Source: an uncultured Flavobacteriaceae bacterium (GTDB taxonomy: Bacteria > Bacteroidota > Bacteroidia > Flavobacteriales > Flavobacteriaceae). From it: 64,000 bases of DNA. Below are positions 18,451 to 26,237 of the stretch, one piece after another. Position 1 is the stretch's first letter, and every line of letters begins with the position of its first letter. A model generated the notes under the pieces. The model did not search any database. It saw only the letters and a list, made by a program, of their open reading frames with translations, and was not told where the DNA came from. The DNA lies in NCBI GenBank assembly GCA_913020295.1, contig CAJWAA010000007.1, positions 43,178 to 107,177 of the forward strand, in the 5' to 3' direction. Position numbers and translations under genes: made by a program.

Positions 18451-20319
18451 TTACCGCCCCAGTTTGACCAAAAGTACGCTTATGTCACTAGGATTGATCC
18501 CGCTGATCCTTGAGGCTTGAGAAAGGTTAGTGGGTTTTATATAATTAAGCTTTTCCTTCGCCTCGTGAGAAAGTGAGGCGAGAATGTCATAATCAAAGTC
18601 ATCCGGTATTTTTATATGATCCAAACGATTAAGCTTCTCTGCATTGGCCATTTCCTTCTCAATATAGCCAGAGTATTTTATCTGAATTTCCGCTTGCTCA
18701 TACACCTCATCTGTAATCTGTTTTTCATTAATAAATGTTTTAACTGAAAGGATATCTGCCAAATCTTTTCGGCTCAATCCCGGTCGAGATAATATTTTGC
18801 TAAGTTTGTCAGATTGTTTTACTGTAGCGGATGCGTTTTTTTCGAGTATTGGGTTGACTTCTTTCGGTGAATAACTTTGGGTTTTAAAAAACTGAATCAA
18901 TTGTTCAGTCTTAGAAGCTTTTTCCTCTACTGCTTGGAGGCGTTCTTTTTTGGCCAGTCCCAAATCAAAAGATAGTGGTGTAAGTCTTAAATCAGCATTA
19001 TCTTGGCGCAAAAGAGTTCGGTATTCTGCCCTAGAAGTAAACATTCTATAGGGCTCTTCAGTGCCTTTGGTGATCAGGTCGTCGATCAACACCCCTATAT
19101 AAGCTTGATTTCTTTTAATAATAAAAGGGTCCTTGTCGTTTATCTTGTGATGTGCATTGATTCCTGCCATCAGGCCTTGTGAGGCAGCTTCCTCATAACC
19201 CGTAGTCCCATTGATTTGACCCGCAAAAAAAAGTCCTGACACCAATTTGGTTTCCAAGCTGTTTTTAAGCTGCGTAGGGGGGAAATAGTCATATTCTATT
19301 GCATAGCCAGGCCGGAAGAATTTTACATTTTCAAAACCCTTAACTGAACGAAGTGCTTGGTACTGAACATCTTCGGGAAGAGAGGTAGAAAATCCATTAA
19401 CATAAACCTCTACAGTATCCAAACCTTCAGGCTCTACAAAAATTTGGTGTCTAGATTTATCTGCAAATCTGTTTATTTTGTCTTCTATGGAAGGACAATA
19501 TCTTGGTCCTGTACTCTGAATATTGCCGTTGAACATTGGAGAGCGATCAAAACCCTCTCTCAACAGATCGTGGACTTTTGAGCTAGTATGTGTAATGTAA
19601 CAGCTTCGCTGATACTTTAATGGAGTGGTAGGGGTAAAGCTAAATTTTGCTGGCTTTTCATCGCCGGCTTGTTCTTCCATGACTTCGTAATTCAATGAAC
19701 GACCATCCACTCTTGGTGGTGTTCCAGTTTTCATTCGCCCGGAAACAAAGCCTAATTTTTCTAAACTATGAGTTAATCCTGTAGATGCTTTTTCGCCGGC
19801 GCGCCCTCCTCCATAATTTTTTTCTCCTATATGAATAAGCCCATTCAAAAAAGTTCCATTAGTCAAAACCACGCTTTTGGAGCGAATAGGAATCCCTAAA
19901 GAGGTTACTACACCCTCTATACTCCCGTCATTAACAATTATGTCTTTAATCATGTCTTGATAGAAATCTAGATTAGGGGTTTGTTCCAGCAAAGCTCTCC
20001 ATTTACTGGCAAAAAGCATTCTGTCAGATTGCGCTCTTGGGCTCCACATGGCAGGGCCTTTGGACTGATTTAACATTTTAAACTGTATGGCGGATTCATC
20101 TGAAACAATTCCACTATAACCACCAAGAGCATCAATCTCTCTAACTATTTGTCCTTTTGCTATTCCACCCATAGCTGGGTTACAAGACATTTGTCCGATG
20201 GTTTGTAAATTCATTGTAACCAAAAGGGTTCTTGATCCCATGTTGGCGGCAGCAGCAGCAGCCTCAGCGCCAGCATGGCCACCTCCAACAACCACTACGT
20301 CATATTCTCCTTCAAACAT
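18451..20319 (-). CDS. mnmG: tRNA 5-carboxymethylaminomethyluridine synthase subunit MnmG
   Basis: 622 residues. With MnmE it modifies U34 of several tRNAs. FAD-binding GGGHAGAEAAAAAANMG at 12-28, CNPAMGGIAKGQIVREIDALGG, GERAGEKASTGLTHSLEKLGF-type region and the C-terminal helical domain (YSGYIEKEMANAEKLNRLDHIKIPDDFDY) are all present. Length is typical. It lies between two parS-like sites, and mnmG is often near oriC in bacteria. Next upstream is ybeY. Confidence 0.97.
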   Translation of the reverse strand: MFEGEYDVVVVGGGHAGAEAAAAAANMGSRTLLVTMNLQTIGQMSCNPAMGGIAKGQIVREIDALGGYSGIVSDESAIQFKMLNQSKGPAMWSPRAQSDRMLFASKWRALLEQTPNLDFYQDMIKDIIVNDGSIEGVVTSLGIPIRSKSVVLTNGTFLNGLIHIGEKNYGGGRAGEKASTGLTHSLEKLGFVSGRMKTGTPPRVDGRSLNYEVMEEQAGDEKPAKFSFTPTTPLKYQRSCYITHTSSKVHDLLREGFDRSPMFNGNIQSTGPRYCPSIEDKINRFADKSRHQIFVEPEGLDTVEVYVNGFSTSLPEDVQYQALRSVKGFENVKFFRPGYAIEYDYFPPTQLKNSLETKLVSGLFFAGQINGTTGYEEAASQGLMAGINAHHKINDKDPFIIKRNQAYIGVLIDDLITKGTEEPYRMFTSRAEYRTLLRQDNADLRLTPLSFDLGLAKKERLQAVEEKASKTEQLIQFFKTQSYSPKEVNPILEKNASATVKQSDKLSKILSRPGLSRKDLADILSVKTFINEKQITDEVYEQAEIQIKYSGYIEKEMANAEKLNRLDHIKIPDDFDYDILASLSHEAKEKLNYIKPTNLSQASRISGINPSDISVLLVKLGR

Positions 20320-20320
20320 A

Positions 20321-20737
20321 TCAGTGTTTCACGTGGAACAAATTAATACAATCTTCTTCTTTTGAACGCATTAGTGCCTTTTCCTCTATAGATTTGTCAT
20401 TAAACCCTAAACAGTGAAGAATGCCATGAGACAAAAGCCTAAGGCACTCACTTTCAGCACTTTGTCTATATTTTTTCGCGTTTTCTTTCAAGGCATCACA
20501 AGAAATATATGCTTCAGCTTTGATCGCCTTATTTTCAGTATAATCAAATGTCACAATATCAGTATACGTGTCGTGATTAAGATATTCCTTGTTAATGATA
20601 AACAAAGCATTCGAATCAACAAAATTATATTCCAATTCATCAACAGTATAACCCTCAAGCGCAGCAATACGTTCAAGCCATTGCGCCAAGTCCGCTTCAG
20701 CAAGAGTAAGAAAGTTGTTATGTGTGAAACGAATCAC
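20321..20737 (-). CDS. ybeY: Endoribonuclease YbeY (rRNA maturation)
   Basis: 138 residues from GTG 20737 (VIRFTHNNF). The zinc motif HGILHCLGFNDK gives HxxxH and a final acidic/His ligand; DTYTDIVTFDY and the C-terminal EED are typical. YbeY processes 16S rRNA 3' ends and takes part in ribosome quality control. The frame stays open upstream to 20857, but that part (starting MGLGANLTRT) is AT-rich, overlaps the divergent gltX and has no family match. The last codons (LFHVKH) form the second parS site. Confidence 0.88.
   Translation of the reverse strand: MIRFTHNNFLTLAEADLAQWLERIAALEGYTVDELEYNFVDSNALFIINKEYLNHDTYTDIVTFDYTENKAIKAEAYISCDALKENAKKYRQSAESECLRLLSHGILHCLGFNDKSIEEKALMRSKEEDCINLFHVKH
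20325..20340. promoter_or_regulatory. parS-like centromere site 2
   Basis: TGTTTCACGTGGAACA matches the consensus TGTTNCACGTGNAACA completely (N positions free). It is encoded within the last codons of ybeY, 5 bp from the mnmG start. Site 1 is 1.9 kb away on the other side of mnmG. Confidence 0.85.
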
Positions 20738-20822
20738 GCTTTTTTTTTGCAAATATAGAACAAAGAAAAAACAAATAATTTCATTAGGCTCAAGCTTGAT
20801 ATTATCTTTGACAAAAAAAAGA

Positions 20823-22307
20823 ATGAGTGTTCGCGTTAGATTTGCACCAAGCCCCACAGGTGCTCTTCACATTGGAGGGCTAAGAACGGCATTGTACAAC
20901 TACCTATATGCCAAAAAGAATGGGGGTCAATTTATCCTTAGAATTGAAGATACGGATAAGTACCGAAAAGTAAAGGGTGCCGAAGAGTATATAACAGAAG
21001 CCTTAAATTGGAGTGGCATAAAACCTGATGAGAGTCCTTCAACACCTGGAGATTATGGTCCCTACCGACAGAGTGAAAGGGTATCTATTTACCATAAATA
21101 TATTGGGGAGTTAATTAATAAAGGAAAAGCTTATTATGCTTTTGATACCAACGAGGAACTCAATAAAATAAGAGAGGATAACGAGCGACAAAAGAAAACT
21201 TTTAAGTATGGGACTCATAACCGTATGCAACTCAAAAATGCACTTAGTCAATCTGATAGCGTCACCAAAGAGTTTCTGAAAAAGGGTCCTTATGTCGTTA
21301 GACTTAAGGTTAATAGCGGTGAAACCATAAAGATCAAAGATGGTGTAAGAGGATTAATAGAAATTCAAAGTGATGAAGTTGACGATAAGATATTGATAAA
21401 AGCTGACGGGATGCCAACCTATCACTTTGCTAATATTGTGGACGATCATTTGATGAAGATCACTCATGTGATCCGTGGAGAGGAATGGTTGCCCTCACTT
21501 GCCTTGCATCAGTTGATTTATGAAGCTTTTGGTTGGGAGGCCCCGGTGTTTATGCATTTACCTTTGATTTTAAAACCTATTGGAAAGGGTAAGCTATCAA
21601 AACGAGATGGTGAAAAAATGGGTTTTCCTGTTTTTCCAATAGCGTGGGGAAAGTCAAGGGGGTTTAAGGAAAGAGGGTTTTTACCAGAGGCGCTGATGAA
21701 CTATCTCGCTCTTTTGGGGTGGAACCCAGGAACAGATGAAGAGATTTTTGAAATGGATGCCTTGATAAGAAATTTTGATACAAAAAAAATTCAAAAAGCA
21801 GGAGCTAAATTTGATTTTGAAAAAGCAAGATGGATAAATCATAAATTTTTAGGGTTTTCAGATGAAAAAGTCATTTTAGAGCGATTTGCCGAGTTTTTTG
21901 ATTGCTTCCCAGAGAGATGGTCAAAAAAAATGAGAAGTATCATATACACGCTTCTAAAAGATAGATTGTTTTTGCTCGAAGAGATAAAAATAGAATCTAA
22001 GCTGTTTTTAGTGGATCCAACAGAATACGATGTTAAAGTGTTGAACAAAATTCAAAGACACGATCCTAAGAAAATTGTAAATCAATTTTGCAAATTAATC
22101 AAAGAAGGGGTACCTGTAAAAAATTGGAAGCACCAAATTCAAGAATGGAATGATAAAGAAGGATTACCATTTGGGGTAATAATGCAAAGTTTACGTTTGG
22201 CCATTGTGGGTAATTTAAGTGGTCCAGATATTTTTAGTATTTGCGAGATCCTAGGAAATGAAATATCTTTAAGAAGACTAGAAAATTTTTTTAATCACCA
22301 ACACTAA
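20823..22307 (+). CDS. gltX: Glutamate--tRNA ligase
   Basis: 494 residues from ATG 20823 (MSVRVRFAPSPTGALHIGG). HIGG at 16-19 replaces HIGH, and KLSKR is at 257-261 as usual for GluRS. The upstream open frame from 20715 has no family match. Divergent from ybeY and followed 6 bp later by the SPFH gene. Acylates tRNA-Glu. The discrimination between Glu and Gln forms cannot be seen; a separate glnS is present at 23.3 kb, so a discriminating enzyme is likely. Confidence 0.96.
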   Translation: MSVRVRFAPSPTGALHIGGLRTALYNYLYAKKNGGQFILRIEDTDKYRKVKGAEEYITEALNWSGIKPDESPSTPGDYGPYRQSERVSIYHKYIGELINKGKAYYAFDTNEELNKIREDNERQKKTFKYGTHNRMQLKNALSQSDSVTKEFLKKGPYVVRLKVNSGETIKIKDGVRGLIEIQSDEVDDKILIKADGMPTYHFANIVDDHLMKITHVIRGEEWLPSLALHQLIYEAFGWEAPVFMHLPLILKPIGKGKLSKRDGEKMGFPVFPIAWGKSRGFKERGFLPEALMNYLALLGWNPGTDEEIFEMDALIRNFDTKKIQKAGAKFDFEKARWINHKFLGFSDEKVILERFAEFFDCFPERWSKKMRSIIYTLLKDRLFLLEEIKIESKLFLVDPTEYDVKVLNKIQRHDPKKIVNQFCKLIKEGVPVKNWKHQIQEWNDKEGLPFGVIMQSLRLAIVGNLSGPDIFSICEILGNEISLRRLENFFNHQH

Positions 22308-22313
22308 TTAATA

Positions 22314-23255
22314 ATGAGTTTAGCAACCTATATAATTATTTTTATTTTAATACTTATATTAATCTCAAGTATTTTTGTTGTCAAACAACAGACCTCTGCG
22401 GTTATAGAGCGATTTGGAAAATTCATTGCCATTCGTAAATCGGGATTACACTTTAAAATTCCCATAATTGACAAAATTGCTGGAAGGGTTAGCTTGAGAA
22501 TCCTTCAACTGGATGTCATCGTTGAAACGAAAACCAAAGACGATGTTTTTGTAAAACTAAAGGTATCTGTTCAGTACAAAATTCTTCCAGACAATGTATA
22601 TGACGCTTTTTATAAGCTAGACTTTCCCCAAGATCAGATTACCTCTTATGTGTTTGATGTCGTTAGGGCAGTAGTTCCCAAAATGAGACTTGATGATGTA
22701 TTCGAAAAGAAAGATGAAATAGCCAACGCAGTAAAAGGAGAATTAAATGATGCTATGGTCAACTATGGATACGATATCATAAAAGCCTTGGTTACGGATA
22801 TTGACCCTGATGGCGAAGTAAAAACTGCCATGAATAGGATCAATGCTGCTGAAAGACAAAAAATTGCCGCTCAGTACGAAGGTGATGCTGCAAGGATTTT
22901 GATTGTTGAGAAAGCCAAAGCTGAAGCGGAAAGCAAAAGGCTACAGGGTCAAGGAATCGCTGATCAAAGAAGAGAAATTGCAAGGGGCCTTGAAGAGTCT
23001 GTTGATGTACTTAACAATGTGGGTATTAATTCTCAAGAAGCCTCAGCGCTTATTGTGGTTACTCAGCATTACGATACTTTACAGTCCATAGGAGAAGAAA
23101 CCAATAGCAACCTAATCTTGTTGCCCAACTCACCACAAGCAGGGAGTGATATGCTGAACAATATGGTGGCATCCTTCTCAGCAAGCAACCAAATAGGGGA
23201 GGCAATGAAGGCAGAGAATCAGAAAAAACAAAATAAAGAAAACACAGAGGAATAG
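22314..23255 (+). CDS. SPFH/band 7 family membrane protein
   Basis: 313 residues. One N-terminal transmembrane helix (residues 4-24) precedes an SPFH domain (VKQQTSAVIERFGKFIAIRKSGLHFKIPIIDKIAGRVSLRILQLDV) and an alanine/lysine/glutamate-rich coiled coil (AERQKIAAQYEGDAARILIVEKAKAEAESKRLQGQGIADQRREIARGL). Stomatin-like proteins form ring assemblies that organise membranes and proteases. No NfeD partner is beside it. It shares the strand with gltX at 6-bp spacing. The acidic, glutamine-rich C-terminus (KKQNKENTEE) is disordered. Confidence 0.92.
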   Translation: MSLATYIIIFILILILISSIFVVKQQTSAVIERFGKFIAIRKSGLHFKIPIIDKIAGRVSLRILQLDVIVETKTKDDVFVKLKVSVQYKILPDNVYDAFYKLDFPQDQITSYVFDVVRAVVPKMRLDDVFEKKDEIANAVKGELNDAMVNYGYDIIKALVTDIDPDGEVKTAMNRINAAERQKIAAQYEGDAARILIVEKAKAEAESKRLQGQGIADQRREIARGLEESVDVLNNVGINSQEASALIVVTQHYDTLQSIGEETNSNLILLPNSPQAGSDMLNNMVASFSASNQIGEAMKAENQKKQNKENTEE

Positions 23256-23256
23256 G

Positions 23257-24924
23257 TTAATTTTTTTTCCAAGTGTCCCGTAGGCCCACTGTTTTATTAA
23301 AAACCAAAACTCCATCGTCTGTTTTATTTTCAAGAATAAAGTAACCAAGTCGTTGGAATTGGAATTTGTCTCCATCAGTTGCGTTAAGCACATAGGGCTC
23401 GATATATCCCTTGACTTGAGTAAATGAGTTTGGATTAATAAACTTGGTAAGGTTTTCGCCTTTATTTTTGTCTGGTTCTTCTACTGAAAATAATCGATCG
23501 TAAAGGTTCACCTTTATTGGTTGTGCGTGTTCTCTGGAAACCCAATGGAGGGTCCCTTTTACTTTTCTTTGGCTTTCCTCCGTACCTGATCCACTTTTAC
23601 TCATGGGATCGTAGCTGCAAATGATTTCTATAACTTTACCTTTTTCATTTTTAACAACCTCTTCTCCTTTGATTATGTAAGCGTTCTTTAAGCGCACTTC
23701 CTTCCCAAGGGTTAGCCTAAAAAACTTCCTATTGGCCTCCTCCTTAAAATCCTCTCTTTCTATATATAAACTTCCTGAGAAAGGAACTTCTCTGAAGCCT
23801 GCCTTGTCATCTTCTGGGTTATTTTCAGCACTAAGTATTTCGGTTTGGCCCTTAGGATAATTTCTAATTGTCAGCTTTACTGGATTTACAACAGCCATAA
23901 CCCTTGGGGCAATTTTATTCAAATGTTCTCGGATACAAAACTCTAAAAGCGATACGTCTATAATGTTTTCCCTTTTTGCTACCCCTGCAGTATTTACAAA
24001 ATTTTGTAAAGATTCTGGCGTATATCCCCTTTTTCTCAGTCCGCTTATAGTGGGCATTCTGGGATCGTCCCATCCGGTAACATAACCTTGATCAATCAAC
24101 TCCTTTAATTTTCTTTTACTCATAACCGTATAGGAGAGGTTTAGCCTAGCAAACTCCCTTTGTTTGGGACGAATGGTCTCCAATGGGGATAAGGAATCCA
24201 AAAACCAGTCGTAAAGCTCCCGGTGGGGTTTGAATTCTAATGAGCATAAGGAATGGGTTATTTGTTCTAAATAATCCGATTCTCCGTGAGTCCAGTCATA
24301 CATGGGATAAATACACCAATCATCTCCTGTTCGATGATGTGATTTATAAAGAATTCTGTACATGACGGGATCCCTCAAAAGCATATTGGGAGAGGACATA
24401 TCTATTTTTGCTCTTAGCACATGTGTACCCTCTTGATATTTACCCTTTTTCATCTCTTGGAAAAGGGTTAGGTTCTCCTCTACAGAGCGGTCTCGGAAGG
24501 GACTGTTTGTTCCGGACTGAGTTGGGGTACCTTTTTGATTAGAAATTAGCTGAGAGGTTTGGGAGTCAACATATGCTAGCCCTCTGGTTATTAATATTTT
24601 TGCCCATTTATAAAGTTGCGAGAAATAATCGGATGCGTAACATTCTTTATCCCATTGAAACCCCAACCATTTAATGTCATTTTTTATCGCTTGTACATAT
24701 TGAATTTCCTCTTTTGCAGGGTTTGTATCATCAAACCTGAGGTTTACAGGAGCTTGGTATCGTTTACCTAAATTAAAGTTAAGGCATATGGCTTTGACGT
24801 GTCCGATATGAAGATATCCGTTGGGTTCAGGGGGAAACCTAAACCTAAGTTGGTTTTTAGAAAGCCCTGTTTTAAGGTCTTCCTCTATAATGTGTTCAAT
24901 GAAATTGAGAGTCTTTTCTGACAT
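23257..24924 (-). CDS. glnS: Glutamine--tRNA ligase
   Basis: 555 residues from ATG 24924 (MSEKTLNFIEHIIEEDL). HIGH at 39-42 in PPEPNGYLHIGH, VMSKRKL as the second class I signature, and two C-terminal beta-barrel anticodon domains (AVVNPVKLTIRNYP...; RLKNAYIIKGEEVVK). Charges tRNA-Gln directly. A few upstream codons (MTKFK) are possible but not favoured. The end is 2 bp from the convergent SPFH stop. Confidence 0.97.
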   Translation of the reverse strand: MSEKTLNFIEHIIEEDLKTGLSKNQLRFRFPPEPNGYLHIGHVKAICLNFNLGKRYQAPVNLRFDDTNPAKEEIQYVQAIKNDIKWLGFQWDKECYASDYFSQLYKWAKILITRGLAYVDSQTSQLISNQKGTPTQSGTNSPFRDRSVEENLTLFQEMKKGKYQEGTHVLRAKIDMSSPNMLLRDPVMYRILYKSHHRTGDDWCIYPMYDWTHGESDYLEQITHSLCSLEFKPHRELYDWFLDSLSPLETIRPKQREFARLNLSYTVMSKRKLKELIDQGYVTGWDDPRMPTISGLRKRGYTPESLQNFVNTAGVAKRENIIDVSLLEFCIREHLNKIAPRVMAVVNPVKLTIRNYPKGQTEILSAENNPEDDKAGFREVPFSGSLYIEREDFKEEANRKFFRLTLGKEVRLKNAYIIKGEEVVKNEKGKVIEIICSYDPMSKSGSGTEESQRKVKGTLHWVSREHAQPIKVNLYDRLFSVEEPDKNKGENLTKFINPNSFTQVKGYIEPYVLNATDGDKFQFQRLGYFILENKTDDGVLVFNKTVGLRDTWKKN

Positions 24925-25005
24925 CTTAAATTTTGTCAAAGATATTAAAAGGATAATTTTTAAATATAGTTATACTGATATTATATATTTGTTGAAAGCT
25001 CTTGG

Positions 25006-25356
25006 ATGGGAAAAATAATATTAAATGAAATAAGGGTCTATGCCTTCCACGGTTGCATGGAAGAGGAAAAAAGAATAGGCAGCGACTATATCGTCAATTT
25101 GGAAGTTGAAACAGATATGATTAATCCTGCCAAAACTGATGATATTGTTGATGCGGTAGACTATGTGAGTCTAAATAAAATTGTAAAAGAAGAAATGTCT
25201 GTTTCTTCAAAGCTTTTGGAACATGTAGCAAAGAGAATAATAGACAGGGTATTAAAACAGTTTTCTGAGGTAGAAAGTATAGAGGTTTCTGTGGCCAAAC
25301 AAAACCCTCCTATAGGTGGGGATGTTGGAGAAGTGTGTGTTCGCCTAAAAGGTTGA
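25006..25356 (+). CDS. folB: Dihydroneopterin aldolase
   Basis: 116 residues. Folate pathway enzyme that makes 6-hydroxymethyl-dihydropterin. ILNEIRVYAFHGCMEEEKRIGSDYIVNLEVETD, VDYVSLNKIV and NPPIGGDVGEVCVRL are the conserved core segments; the catalytic lysine (VAKQNPP) is present. A TATATTTG box at 24984-24991 fits the -7 consensus upstream. It is followed 44 bp later by tRNA-Cys. Confidence 0.94.
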   Translation: MGKIILNEIRVYAFHGCMEEEKRIGSDYIVNLEVETDMINPAKTDDIVDAVDYVSLNKIVKEEMSVSSKLLEHVAKRIIDRVLKQFSEVESIEVSVAKQNPPIGGDVGEVCVRLKG

Positions 25357-25400
25357 GGCAAAAACTTAAAACGCTTAAATTTTTACTATTTTTATGGCAT

Positions 25401-25471
25401 GGCATCGTGGCCGAGTGGCTAGGCAGAGCTCTGCAAAAGCTTGTACAGCGGTTCGAATCCGCTCGATGCCT
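25401..25471 (+). tRNA. tRNA-Cys (GCA)
   Basis: Acceptor GGCATCG pairs with CGATGCC; the T arm is AGCGG-TTCGAAT-CCGCT; the anticodon arm GAGCT/AGCTT holds loop CTGCAAA with anticodon GCA. Discriminator T agrees with tRNA-Cys. The 3' CCA is not encoded. 71 nt. It overlaps an open frame (25335-25565) that is not a gene. Confidence 0.96.
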
Positions 25472-25498
25472 CTTCCTTCCCGTTTTTAATTGTTATTT

Positions 25499-26203
25499 TT
25501 ATTTCATTTCAAAAATCTGCCCTCCGATAGCTTTTTTAGTCACTAGTTTCTTGGGATTACCATAAATCCGAATGATCCCTCCTGCAGTAACTTTTGCCTC
25601 TAACAGCTTGGTGGCCTTTACATAAGACAATCCCCCTGCGGTAACATTTACTTTTGTCTGTTCTGTTTCGAAAACTTCTGCTTCACAGGATCCTCCACTA
25701 TTTACCGAGGATCGGTGGTTAGTGGCTCTACCTGTAATAAATAGTTTACCCCCTGTACTTACCATTGAGGTAAGTTTTTCTCCTTCAAATTTAAAATTCA
25801 TAGAAGATCCCTCCTGCACCTTAAGCGAGACACTTGTCTGACGATAAGTGCTGTCTACTTTTAAGGTTGCTCCTTGAAACAATGTAATTTCATCCAAAAG
25901 TTCAGTATGATATAATTCTACATAAGTAAAAGTTGGATTAAGAATGTGATCTAATGAATGACGAATTTTGAGAGTTTGACCTTTGATTTTGGCAATTACA
26001 TCCTTTCGGTCTTCTCCGCTAATCAAAAGTTTATTCTCTTTTCCAGGGATAAGTTTAACTTCTATGCCTGAATAAACCTTGATATTTATAAATTCTCTTA
26101 TGTTGAGTTGTCTCTCATAACTTTTATCTTCCAGTATGGAATCTTCTTGAGCTATAACTTGGAAAATAGCTAGTAGAAAAAAGCATAGAAAAATACGAAA
26201 CAT
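25499..26203 (-). CDS. DUF2807 (head GIN) domain protein, secreted
   Basis: 234 residues from ATG 26203 (MFRIFLCFFLLAIFQVIAQ, signal peptide). The mature part is a beta-rich solenoid with a repeating G-rich pattern (GSSMNFKFEGEKLTSMVSTGGKLFITGRATNH), typical of the DUF2807/GIN domain. The longer frame from 26254 runs into rnr and is not favoured. Function unknown; probably periplasmic or surface. Same strand as rnr, 34 bp downstream of it. Confidence 0.82.
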   Translation of the reverse strand: MFRIFLCFFLLAIFQVIAQEDSILEDKSYERQLNIREFINIKVYSGIEVKLIPGKENKLLISGEDRKDVIAKIKGQTLKIRHSLDHILNPTFTYVELYHTELLDEITLFQGATLKVDSTYRQTSVSLKVQEGSSMNFKFEGEKLTSMVSTGGKLFITGRATNHRSSVNSGGSCEAEVFETEQTKVNVTAGGLSYVKATKLLEAKVTAGGIIRIYGNPKKLVTKKAIGGQIFEMK

Positions 26204-26237
26204 ACTCTTTGTATTAAGTTTAATCAAAATTAAATAA

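Noticed and set aside
20715..20822. N-terminal extension of gltX
   Set aside because: The class I synthetase start at 20823 fits; the extension overlaps ybeY and has no family match.
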